64,000 nucleotides of DNA, from positions 17,196,527 through 17,260,526 of the forward strand of contig OX485808.1 of NCBI GenBank assembly GCA_950295325.1, given 5' to 3'. This DNA comes from Polytrichum commune. Its lineage: Eukaryota > Streptophyta > Polytrichopsida > Polytrichales > Polytrichaceae. Below the pieces are notes generated by a model that saw only the letters and a list, made by a program, of their open reading frames with translations, did not search any database and was not told where the DNA came from. This document shows, piece after piece, positions 39,491 through 52,600 of this stretch (position 1 is the first letter of the stretch; every line of letters begins with the position of its first letter). The position numbers and the translations under genes are program-made.

Positions 39491-41660
39491 GGATAAATGA
39501 TGACCCGGCTTAATCTAGACCGTAAGGTCTCTTGATTAAATTGCAGCACCAGTCAGTAGTAAGCACCAAAGAGCAGTTCGCCAAATTCGAAGAATTTTAA
39601 ATCCATGCTTTCCTCGTAGGAAAATGCATTTTGTTCCAAGCATTACAATAAATTGGACTATTTGATTCCATGAGGTCAATATCAGGTCTTGTGAAATTTT
39701 CACAGCCTAGACTTTGCAACACTTGGATACTGCAAAATATAAGCAAGTCTCATCTTGAAAATGTAGCACCGATGAGGTATTCTAACACATAAAAGTTACT
39801 TAGAGTTGATCGAGGTAGAACCCTAATTTTCTGTTATAACTAGCAGGTGACCAGGTCCACCAGCTGCAGCTTCACAGATTGCTAAAAACTTATGTCTCAT
39901 CTGTGAGTAGATCAGTCAGAAGTGCGGTGTGGATTTTATTTGTTTGTCTCCCTCCAGTCATTTTCGGGGCTGCTCAGGATGTCACTGCTTATATAGTACC
40001 CTGGGCAGTTTTGTCATGGACCCTGAAATTCACGAGTGGTCATTCTTGAGCTGAAGAGCCACGAATTCAGGGTGACCTCAAATACACCCAGATGAATAAT
40101 ATATATGAGTCGACGTGACCCATTGCATCAAGTACAGATCATACATGCCTGGGATGATCAGCTGGAATTAGTCCTTATAGTACTGAGCATGTTCTGCAGA
40201 GTGACCTCGCCTCAGTAATGGCAGTACTGTGCAAAGCTCTGGTGATTTGATCCACCCCAGCAATATTCACATGCATGACACAGGTCAAGAAATATGAAGC
40301 TGTCAACATGGCAGCAGTAGCAAATGAGAAGCCTCAGATGGTTTTCATTGGTCTAACTTCTCATAACAAATAGAGACCAGCAGCTACTTTGTACATGATG
40401 AGTAGCTGCAGGGACGGATGACCCAGTAGTAGAGATACTGTATACACAAACTCCTATATGCGACCTTATCTTGTCATCAAAGAATATTGTACAGTAAAGT
40501 GGGACTGGATCAGTACCTGAGCACAAGCTGCATTAAACTTCACAGCATTGATTGGTTCACATATACCCATGGGCCCAAGGTTTATGTAGTAGGAATAATC
40601 TCCAAAAGGTTCACGATTTTTATCAAATGAGTATTTTATATAGGTTCAACCGAGTAGATGTATGAAATTACATGGATTTGTTACAACAGCTAGCCAGCCA
40701 TCAGCTTGTACAGCAGTCTATTGAATCACCAACAGTTCCTCATTGCCTCTTTCGTATGGAAACTGATCTCAGGTTGCACCAGGTACTACTCTTCCTCATG
40801 AAGCTCTGCGCACCGAAGCTCAATCCGCCTTTCTGGCGGTTGCGGTGTACGCTGTGAAATTCTAGTCATCATTCAGGCTACCTGCATTCATTTCATTGCC
40901 ATCTGATGCGGCGGTTGATATAATCTGTCACGTGAAAATATTGTTCCAATTTTTTTCCACTCAAAGTTGCTTGACCTCTCAGAATATCGTTTAATAAGTC
41001 TGAACTTATACAAGCAGGTATAAATTTGCCAGTACTACACAACCTTAAGACCTCGGTAGGATGGCTCGAAAAAGGACAACTTCGGCAAATCTGATCCATG
41101 TCAAATATTATTGTCACCAGTTGGTAAGTTAGAGCCAATTGTTAAGATCATGAACCTCCCTCCAGCTCATGCCGAGTTGACTAGTAGCGAACTGGGAAAA
41201 ATCTGACACAGACAATTCCACTGCACCCAGAACAAAACATAAAACTCAAACCTGAATCCTTGCCAACTTCCTTCCGGAGGATAGGACAGTCTCGTGCAAT
41301 TTTGTACAAACCGGAAAAAAGGTCATGGACATGTCTAAAGGAGTCTTGGACTATTTGGTTGGATCCACCTCTTGTCTTACTGCATGCAGCTGCCTCATAA
41401 GAATGGGTGATGACGGATCTGGAAGGCCGGGACTCACTCGAACATGCAATGGAATGTTACACCGTGCATGCAGTTGCTGCTTGTATATTATTTGCACTAG
41501 AAGAACCCAGCGTACAGCTGCAGCAGCCAGTACTCGAGGGCGTATTTATGGCCATACGTGCTTGGTATTACTCGCCATTCACCTCCTACCTTTGCCCAGT
41601 TCCCTGCACTGGTAGTCTCACTGATGTGATAGAATAATTACCTTCATGCTGCAACAGTGC

Positions 41661-42410
41661 CTGTAACTAGTATTGAGTATGACCAGATCTCTTTTGATCA
41701 ATGACACATCTAAACAGGGAAGTCAAAGATTACTATGATATAAATTCAATCTTAGAAATCTGCATGAACCTTTACCTAAACGGTACCAAAAGCTACCCAA
41801 ACTCATCAGAAAGGCCAAGTGGAAGGTTAAATGCTGGCGCAAGATGATTATAATAATAACAACCACTGCTTACATTATAGTACATGAAACAAGTAAAATC
41901 AAGTCAACTGCTGGATCATGATTTGTGACCTAAACCTCGCAGAAACGCATGAGGTAATTACCAGGTCTGAAACTAGCCTCGAGTATGACAAGATCTCTTT
42001 TGATCAATGACGCATCTAAACAGGGGAGTCAAAGATTTAAACTATGATGTATATAATCTTAGAAATTTATTTGCATGAACCTTTGCCTAAAGGGACCTAG
42101 AGCTATCCACATTGATCAGGAAGGCAAAGTGAAAGGTTAAATGCTGGGGAGAGGTAATAATTATAACCGCTGCTTACATTATAGTCCATGAAACAAGTAA
42201 AATCCAGTCAACTGGTGCATCATGATTTGTGACCTAAACCTCACAGAAACGCATGTCAAGGTGATTACCCTGCAAACTGATCAGAAATGTTGGGGCAAGG
42301 TGATAATCTCTGGTTACATTATATATGAAGGACTTGAACTTGGGTCAACTTCTGCATTGACATGCAGAAGTTTGACCTAAACCGCACATGAATCTGAGGT
42401 GGTAGTTCTG
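41661..42410. repeat. Tandem duplication, two units of about 306 bp plus a partial third
   Basis: The anchor GAGTATGACCAGATCTCTTT at 41675 recurs as GAGTATGACAAGATCTCTTT at 41981. Both units share AAGGTTAAATGCTGG, TGCTTACATTATAG and ATCATGATTTGTGACCTAAA. A diverged partial third unit follows (GGTTACATTATATATGAAGG, TTTGACCTAAACC). No reading frame is kept through the units. Confidence 0.8.
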
Positions 42411-45400
42411 TGAATACTAGCACCCATAACCTCCACCGGGGCGGCAAACTCTCCCTTTTAGAACAGTTGCTTCTAAATCACTTCTAGTACTTCTAATGAG
42501 TCGATGAATCTTTCACAAAGAGGAGAGACATGCTGAGAAAGAGGGCATTGAGAGGATCCATTTTTACGACTTGTCTTTATAATAGAAAAGTTTTACATTT
42601 TCAAATGTCAGTTTCAGAACTAATTACTAGCATTCTTTCTAAAACATGGGTCACCATCCAGACCTGCTAGGTGTTGAAGTTCACTTGTAAGAAAATTTCT
42701 AGAATATTGTAGAATTGAATTATAGTCTTGAAAATGTGTATAATGTAAAGTAGCTTCCAAAAAAATGCTTCGCAGAAATGGTTTAGCAGCTCCAAACCAA
42801 GTTCTTAAGACGGTAACCCCTGCGAGTGCTACAGATAGTTTCCACCCCGGGTAACCTCCTCTATTCTGATATTAAGCGAGATTTCCTCAATGAAAGTGAG
42901 ATGTGATCGAAGGATAAAGTTATTGAAGAATCATTAATTACAGATTGTCATCATGCAGACAGGGCCCATGCCAGGCTCACTTAGCTGGGACTGTGGAGAT
43001 TGTCAATCCTTGAATTAACCATCCCAGAGGCTACCTTAGCTAGCGGCAGCTGCTCTTTTGCATGCTGTCTCAGAACTGCTGCAGAATGTTGCCAGTGGCA
43101 TCGTAGAAGTACTCAAGCCTTCAAGTTGATTTGTGGGTGGCAGGAGACAATTTATGAACCTGGCCGCAGAATCCCTCACAGTGATGGAGGTGGTCATTTG
43201 CAGTCTCAAATGACACTTTTGCTCCCGAATTAATCATGTGCGCCCTTCCTTCGTATTGAAGAATTCAATTGCACGATTCATATTACTGGGTTGGTTCCTC
43301 TGCAGACACTTTCTTGTGCAAAAACAGAGCTTGCTTCTCGGAGGCACATTCGGGTTGTACCGAACCTGACCTAACGAAGAGCAGCAGCTTAAAGACTTTC
43401 TTTTTTAATTTTAAAAAAACAAAAAGAACAAAAGAAAATCCGTGTCAGGTTAAGTATAAACGACCATGTGCGCCCAACTTTAAAATTTATGACGCTTGCA
43501 ATTTAATGAAGAGATTAATGTAGTACTGCTAAAGCTCAAAGAGGATCTGATGAATGCTGTCACTGATTTTCTCATATGCTATTAACCACTTGGAGCATGC
43601 GGTGCCTTCTTCCCTTGGAAAATCTGAAGATTGTTCCCGAAATTTGGTAGTATACCTTCTTATATTATTATACTCTGTTAAAATCTCTCAATGACTGAAA
43701 TCAATCACTTTGGGAACATCTTCCGTGCAATCCCTCCCTGAGTGGTATATTTCCTCATAGTTATTAAGTATTCTATTTGATTTTGCTAGAACACCCACAT
43801 GCATCAGTGGTCTGTACGCCTTGAAATTATTTAGACTTTTACACGATCATGGTCTCACTGTAAAATCAAAGAGTAAATCGTGGTCAGGCTTCAAGGATTC
43901 TACTGAAAATTACTGAGTCAGGTTTTCTTGCTTTAACAACACCCATCTTGCAAGTGATGACTAGCCGATTCTGTGCTCAAATTAACCTGATCTGGAGCTC
44001 TACCTTTGATCTGCCGCAATGATTAGTACTTTCAGTTCTTAACAGTCACCACGGCATCGCACAACAGATTTTTATTGTTAAGTTTCTGCAGACTGTTAGT
44101 AGACTTTCAGCCTGCTCGTGTGAAAATTACGTTCACAGGTTCACTTGATTGATGCAGAGGTTGGTGAGCGGTGAATACATCACTAGGTATACTGGGCGGG
44201 AGGAATTAAGATAATTTTAAATCAATTGTGTATGTATATATATAAGTGAAATTACTGTCAGTATCGGTAGACCGATCTCCATGTCAACCCTCCTCACACA
44301 AGTTGCAGAGGTCAGGCTCAGTGGTTTTGCACAAATGCACTCATGAACTAGTTCAGTTTAGATAGTAATACACTGCAAGGTCTATTTCTTGGCATGAGGA
44401 GTTGAATCATGTGATTATTGAACAATCCTCAAATTTTATCACGCATTTTTCTCATAAATGGAGGTATATGCAACAGAGAAAGTGTAGAGAAAAGTCATTT
44501 ATTTGGAGACATTATTGCAGGTCTACTTGTCATGAAGCATGCACACAATGAACCTCAAATGTTTGTTATCTGTATAAGAGTCATTGTGATATTTTCCCTC
44601 AAAAACATCTGCAATTAGATTTTCTAGCTTCGAAAATACTCTGTCGATACCAGGGGTGATGCAACAGATAACATCGGGAACAAATTGAGCAAATCAGTTT
44701 GCAAACGAGGCAAAATTGATTTTCATAATCTGCTTCTTGGGGAATGAATGTCTATCCTGTGAACATCAGCTGGCTTTGGTGGTTGATGCAGCTGGATGGG
44801 ATTGACCCTTGTCAAGTTTACGATGCCTGTTGAGTTTGTGGATAACGTATGTGGTCCTATTGTGAGGACTTTCAACTCCACGGACAAATTTGGCCTTTGG
44901 ATCGGATACGGATTGTTTTATCTGATAACCAATTGCAAATCACCAAGATTATCATTTCAAGTTTCAAAATTAGACTTGATATGCAAAAATCATAGATATT
45001 GAACCTAGATTGGTGTCTATAATTTGAACACATAGTCCAATCTCATAGTGACACATGTCCTTTTGATGCCCATTCTTAACCACAAGCCTCGCCATCTGCT
45101 ACTCAAATATAGGTGTCCAATTAAGAAGAATGACCACATAAGGCTCACATACCTGAGGTCTTCTGCAATATTAGTACTCCTGGTCAGTTTGTGCAAAAGG
45201 GGACTGGCGTGGCGCTTCAAACCTGTCAATGCTTCTTTCATCTTACCTGAGATCAACTTTACCCCTCAATATTCTGAGTATCATATTTTCCTTTTTATTG
45301 TTACTGCCTTGGTACAGCTTAATACAGGAGTGAGTTTCTACCCAGGTATACAGTGCTTTCGGCTTTCAAGCTGCTTCTCTAGTCAATATTGATTCTTTGA

Positions 45401-45587
45401 TACCCAAGAGCAGGCAACCTCGGTTTCAAGTTGTGAGAGATACCTTGATGTGCACATACTAAGGTAGATGGGTCTTGAATGGTTTTCTGACTAGCCCACT
45501 TCCCCTAGAATATGAAACATACAATCCATACAAGATGGTTGGCATATCCAAAAAGAGGCCATAGCCACTTCCCTCATAATTTTCGGA

Positions 45588-45850
45588 GCTCATATGAATA
45601 TCTTATTCATTATTAAAGTGAAGATTCTCAAGCTTATCAAACAATCATATAAGTCTCCCCCAATTATGTTGAGTATTGAGCCTAAAATGGTTAATGCATT
45701 TTCAACACGTAGTCCAATCTCGTTTTAAATACATGTCATTTTGGCGTCCATTCTGGAGCCACACCAAACCACATACCACTAAAAAGCAGGTGTCCAATAG
45801 AGATAAATAACCGAATTAGGCACGTCTATCTTATGTGGATATTTTGTCTC
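45588..45850 (+). repeat. Dispersed repeat family D copy
   Basis: Contains GTGAAGATTCTCAAGCTTAT, CGTAGTCCAATCTC and CAGGTGTCCAATAGAGA, collinear with 50985-51250. A further partial copy (CATAGTCCAATCTCATAG, ATAGGTGTCCAATTAAGA) lies just upstream at 45018-45155. Confidence 0.6.
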
Positions 45851-46638
45851 ACTTATCATGTGAACGCCCAGCTCCACAGGATTCAGTAACCCTTGGTGAT
45901 TCCAAACCTTTGTCATAAACTTCAAAAGGCATCACTCTAGCATTCCGCTCATTTCATTGCATGACATGAATATCAATCAAAATATATATATATATACAAT
46001 GCAAATCCCAGAGATGGAAAAATGGGCACCAGGAACTAGTTGAATCTACCTTACACTGTGGTGCAACCATGTACAGAGTGTGGCTTTAAATTTAACCCTT
46101 TTTATCATTAAAAGGTTAGTTGTTCTCTTCAAGAATGACCCTTGGGTCATGAAATGAGAATATGGGTTAAGCATAATCAGAGCAGACTTAGTAGCCACCA
46201 CTGCAATATGGCGAAAGAGACATTGGACTGACAAGTATTTTCCCTTCTGTTCTATTCTTCAAGTTATGAAGAAAGGTACCATGATAACAAGCCAAAGACT
46301 ATGTAACTTCAACCCAAACAGCACCTAGTAAGGACCCAGGTAACTGAGAAGCCAGAAGGCTAAACTCTACTTCATCGGTCAGATTTTTTCAAGAAAAATT
46401 TATTCGAACCAGTCCCTCAAATTCCACAAACTACTGTACACACAGTACTGGCCCTCCTCTTGACCAGGATGTCTGAAAAATCTCAAGAACAATCAGAAAT
46501 TGGTGGGCAGAAACTCTTAAAGAAACACTCCCCACTACTCTGAACTACAGTTGTCATAAATTCTTGACCTGTAAAAATCTAAGCCCTATCCTAAAATGAC
46601 ATGGATCCAATTCCAATTTCATAGTATTGTACATGGCA

Positions 46639-49600
46639 TCAATTTGCCTTTTTTGATCCACTTTGTTGATTCATGAACATGTCTGCCAGTAAGGTCCAAA
46701 AGGAGGACTTGCTTGGAAATTCGCCTTCTAATTCTTGTGTGCTCCAGCCATATTTCAATGACTCAACAACTTTCCATCTCCGACTTCCTCGTTGGATCTG
46801 CAGATGATAATAAGAACATTAACCAAAGTCACTCATCTCAATGTACCCCATCTATGATAGATTCTTCACACTTTCCAACTATACTTTGAAATGCCTGGAA
46901 ATAAATGCCTTTACCAGTTTACAGATCATTGGAAATTCAAAGCTCACCCGTGTGGTGTTGCTTGACCAGCACACCCTACTGTAGGATTGACAGGAGTTCA
47001 AATGATATTATTGAAAATGTTGGTGCAGTTCTTCAAAACAATAATACCTGGATAAATCTCCTGGCTTCCTTTAAAATGACCCTCATTCTGGTATTTAGTA
47101 TGGGCTAGGCTATTCCTGCCTTCCCCACACTATTTAAGTAAATTCCCCAACATTATTAGTGTGGATTTTAATACAATCAGTTAGATTCGAACTTGCAAAA
47201 CAACATTATTAATGTGATATTATTGTGATATAATGCTTCGATTATACTTTGAAAATCCTCACTATTCAGTTATGTTTACACTGTGGTCCACTTTGTATGA
47301 TATACCACACCGATTTAACATCCCCACTAAATATCATCATCAGTGCACTTAAAATCACCATTTGCCTAAGGACCAATTTACATCATGGCCAAGGGCCGTG
47401 ACCATGAGATTGTTGGGGCTTCTGAAACTCATCCAAAGGCTGTGCCATGGAACACTGAAATTGAAATTGTATGGACACAGGCCTTCAAGTGTAGTTTAAA
47501 GACAAATGTGATCAGGCTCTCAAACCAAATGCTAGTTCATTACTATCCTCTTCATGTGGGCCCTTCTGTACAATAAGTGATTATAATTTAGGGTTGTGAC
47601 TTTAAAGTGTCATGGTCTGCTGGTGTTGATGTGGGCTTGACACAAAATCCTGTACACCATGATGCATTATCTATTCCATGCAATGTAGAAATCCATGTAG
47701 GTTTTTCAGTCATTAAAACTTCCGTGGTCCTTAGGCCCTCAAGCTTAAAATCCACTGAAGTGTAAAGTGAAGTAGGACAGTCTTGGCATTTTCCACCAAT
47801 GAGATTATAAATTTCAATAGTCACCAGCTCTCAAGCTCTAATATAAAGTGCTTTAATAATGCTCGCCTTCAATTTGCTAACAAACAATAGCTCCCCCAAG
47901 TCTCAAATAGGAGAGTATTAAAAATCTGACACAGATTAATCACCTGACAGATCTTTCCATTTTGCAGCCAGTATTGAACACCAGCCCACTCAATATGCTG
48001 AAACACATGGGAGTAAACAGCAGATACCGGGTACAAGAAGTTGTCCACAATTGTAGCTATGAAAACCTGAAACACCCATAAGGAACAGTAAGTCTGTGAC
48101 CCCGTAGATAACAGCACAAATTTTCCACTAATACTATGTATTCCACAGAAAGCCCAGCATCCTTAAAAAAGCTGTGCTCAGATCAAAATTATCACGACCT
48201 TGATAGAAGTAACACGCATGCGCTTCAATATGCTCCACTCTCTCCACTCAAAACGTGCAGACTGACAGCGAAGGGGAGAAGCGGCAAACCATAAAATAGT
48301 TGAAGGAATCAATCGAGACGGGTGGTCTTTCGGGGGACAATTCATTGCACAAATCAATGACCACCTTTGATAAGTGGCGCATAGAACCCAACTCCACCGC
48401 TGTAGATAAAAGTACACACACTGCCAATAAAAGACCTGCAAAACCACAACCAACCAAAATGACAAATTTGAAGGATTCAAAAGATCTCATCCAAGCTGAG
48501 CTCTAATAAATTTGATATTATGAGTAATTCCACATGTTTTGCAGTACTCACAAAGACAGAGCTAAGTGTTGATATATAAGCATCCTCAATTTGGAACCCT
48601 TAACCCTAAACCCAAACAATGGTATTCCAAATCCCGGCCTTGAAAACTCAAACAAATCAGATGACTTGAGAGCAAACAAAAATTGTGCATCTGCTAATCT
48701 GCATGGAAGAGAACAGAACAAACCTGTAGTGCAGGAAGAGTAGGTCACCGTAGGAGCACCCATTAATACCCGCAATGCTACAATAAGGTGAATTAAGGTA
48801 GTGATATAAGGGAATACAAAACTCCAAGATAACCAACAATGTACGAAGAACAAGCCGCGGTTCATCCAGTAGTTGAAGGTTGTGTTGTACGTTTCCAGCA
48901 CAATTGTCTGCTTTCGCAAATAATTCCAGTACCTGAAAATAGGAAGTCCACATTGTGTATCATCTTCCAGCTCCTGGCACAAAGTTTCATTCTTCTGTGA
49001 CTGTAAAAAGTTTGTACCAATCTCAATACAAAGAAGATGATACCTGGAAAAGGTCAAGTCATTTGCAAGGGGATGAAAAAAGACAGCTCTCTCTGGAGAG
49101 CTGATCATGCGACCATTTGCACCTATCAAAATCAATGCCAATATTGTAGTTATTGGGTAGAGCATAGCTGGCTATCCAGCACTTTTTATCCCTGACATAT
49201 AAGTGGATTCTGTTGAATTAAGATAAGGCTAAAGATTTCTTTGAGTTGTACATTCTTATGGGAATCAAGAACTGCAGACCTCAATGATAGATAATTTGAG
49301 AAAAATTTACATCCCAGAGACCTGAAGACTTTCTTTTCATGTCCACAATAAAGCAGCGTACAAGTGGACATAAAATTACATTCGTGTGAGCATAAGCAAG
49401 TACAGATCTCATTACCTTCTCTCATGCACCCAAAAAACCATCAAGATTCCTAAGGTAGGTGCATCTATTGGTTTGCGACCTATTATGGACACCTCAAATT
49501 CAGGGTATAGTAGACACAAAGCATATGTTACATGGTACAAAATTAAATGAAAACCAAGTGGAGGTACAGCATGACCCATGTGCACATAAACAAGTGACTA

Positions 49601-52600
49601 GAGGCTCCAACATAAGTGAGGCCATGGATTTGTCAATTTTACACTTCATTGAACAATATATGGCATTGGAAGCAAGTGTTGGATATCACTTGTGGTCCCA
49701 CACTCTCACAATCATGAGGTGTCAGGCAAGATCATAGTAGGTTAGTTTCAAAAGCACTTTATCTCATACAAAAGATGGGGCTTTACCAAGATGGGTAGCA
49801 CAAAGGGATACCCTATATGACCACAATGAGTCATGGAGTAATTTGACTTCCAAATTTTGTAAGAGATCCAGATGTGATTCGAAACTTTTGATTTGCATGG
49901 CTTCAGAATCCACTTTGAAAGGCTAAGCCAACACGATAATCAGCATATAAAATTGGATCACTCCAGATACTCAAACTTGCCGAAGTGTCCAGAATAGGTG
50001 TGGCTACCTTAGTAAGGACCGTCTCAAATAGTACATGTCACAGTGGTAGTGCACAATTGTAGGTCAAAGTTAGCACAGAGGAGGGAGAATTTTACCAGCC
50101 ACAGCAGCTAGGGTCATATCATCTGAATATCCACCTTCCCGCAAACCTGTTACCATCCCATATCGATCTGTCCTGAAGTCTTCTGCATGCATCTGCAAAT
50201 CCACATCCCTTCAACATAACATGATATGCAGAGACAGGTCATATAGAGACACATAAATACATAATCGACACTTTTAAATGTCGTCAAATGCAGAGTTACT
50301 GTTGAGAGTGGTTGTTTCAAAGAGCTAGTGATAAGAAAAACTTGTCAAGTTAGAATAGTCATTATAAGTTGCTTAAAATATAGTGGAAGAGTGGCACAAC
50401 CAGATATCAGGATATAATTATGTACCATCATACAGCCACCCCACAAGAAAAAAGTTCGTCCAGATCCTCCTGTAGCAAAACCTATTGAGCAAGGCTGTCA
50501 CAATTTACAGGATGAGTTATAGAATATCAAAACAAAAAGGAAAGGTTTCCAAATACAAGGTGACAGTGAGGTGCCTCTAGTCCATTTCTTATTTCTGGCT
50601 ATACTGGGAAGTCAGAGGAAACCAGCTGGAGAACATTTCAAGGTCTCAGAAAGTAAAATTACCAGATGGTACTCATATATGCAATAGCTCCCGAGGCTAC
50701 CCGAAGGTAAGTCAAACGGGTATCCTGTCAACACAAATATCTGCAAATTCACAAGGTAAGAGTCACATTGTCATCTCCACACGAAGTGGCAAGAAAACTG
50801 GCATTCTGCACTATGAATGCTAGAGAATTTTAAAGTCCTTAAGACATAATGTGGTACACCCAAGGAGCAGAGTATAGCATTTCGGGCAAGATAAGCAGGC
50901 CTTAGATGGACACTTCTAGCTCTGCATCCAGTTCGCATAGGATATGAGACATGCAATTAGTGCGAAATGATTGACAATTCCAAATCATGGCTGTAGCCAT
51001 TCTCCTCATATGAATTGTCTTATTCATTATCAAAGTGAAGATTCTCAAGCTCATTAAATAGTCATATAGGTCCCCCCCCCCAATTATATTTATTATTGAG
51101 CCTAGAATGGTTATCAAATTTTGAGAACATAGTCCAATCTCTTTTAAAAAACATGTCTCTTTGGTGTTCGTTATTAGATCCACACACCAGTCAATTATAG
51201 ATGTCTGATCAAGAAAAGTAACGAAGTGAGGTCCGAATAGCTGAGCTAAGCATATGCTACCAGCTCAAAAAGAAGCTCATAACTGAACTGCTTGCAAAAT
51301 CAAAGAGCTCCACAAAGACCTACCTCAGGAAACTTCATCATGTGTGCAACAAGGGCACCAATTGTGCCTGGGCAAATTTGTACATCGTCATCCAAGAAGA
51401 ATACAAACTTGCTGTCTTTATGCATGGCATCCACACCTGCCTATCCAATGGTGAAAACAAATTACAACCCTGCCTCCACATATGTACGTTCCTACGTTGG
51501 TTGATTGAGCCATACTACTATTTGTGTATATGTGTACATTTACATACATTAGTGCATACACGCATTTAGTGGAAGTCCTACGAACACATGTAAGAAGTTC
51601 TACAAACACACAGTTGCCTTGCCCAGCTACATCATGTTTTCATGTATACACTGTAATCTGTTTACATGTATTTAACCATAAACCTAAACAATGAAGAGTA
51701 TTGTCATCTATGTTATTGATGCATGAAAAGCATACCAGCTGATTGTGTATTTTTTGGCTACATGTTGTTGAGAAACCAGCAACTAATAGTTTCATGTGTA
51801 CTTCATCCTGCAGTGGAAAACATCAACCACATTTTTACAAGGTCCCAATTGTTGAAATATGTCCAGCTTAAGCAAACCACCTACTCAGAGTTTCATATAT
51901 CAACAGCAGAGTTGTTACTGATCTTGTAAAGACTACATCTGTAAAGATTAAATTGATATAAGATTTTAGTGAAGTTCAAACTATGATAGAGGATGTTTCC
52001 TCCGGAATACTGGAAGCCCACCAAACAGTAATAAAATATTTACATTCAAATGTCTGTGTACAACCTAAACACATTCTGTCATACAGCTAACAAACCAAAA
52101 TATACGGATGCATACCAACCTTGAATTCATTGATCAGTTGTGTGATGGATTCGTGTGCTGGATCTTCTATGCTTTCAACCACAAATATGAACTCCAAGGA
52201 TCCTCCATACATAGACATCACCTGACACTCCAACCCTCCAATATCAGATTTTTCAACTAATTTGAAAGTTATGTTATCTCCACAGATCTTGTATTACCGT
52301 ATGAAAGCTACTCCCATGAACCTAGAACTTCCTCGTGTGTGCATCTTGCAGCATCTCATAGTAGCATCCTCTCCTTAAGATCTCTTTGTGATTGCGTTTG
52401 CGACTTATAAGAGTTCAACTACGGTATGTATACCCAAAACCAACATCTAGAGATCTTCTGCAAGATTATGAGGGTGTACACCACCTGAACATCTGGTAAA
52501 GATGTTGGTTTTAGGTCACCTACAAATTAAACTTCAACCCTGATAACTTTTGCAATGGTATCCAAACGACACGTTGTCTACTGCGTTGGAGTACTCTGGA

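Larger units (their letters stand above)
37430..45017. other. Repeat-poor block without a recognisable product
   Basis: This block of about 7.5 kb shares little with the dispersed families and has a more even base composition, with CAT-triplet and AT microsatellites near 37845-37880 and 38125. It contains two local tandem duplications. A minus-strand segment at 37752-37834 is bounded by TTGCAG and GTAAGT and is open in one frame, like an exon, but no neighbouring exons could be joined. It could be a non-coding transcript, a decayed gene or a gene I cannot recognise. Confidence 0.35.

Noticed and set aside
45048-45392. 114-codon plus-strand open frame
   Set aside because: Its first part is a partial copy of dispersed repeat family D and is not open in the other copies.
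48548-49165. 205-codon minus-strand open frame
   Set aside because: It is read-through across GCS exons 10 and 11 and the intron between them. The real exons are shorter and joined by splicing.
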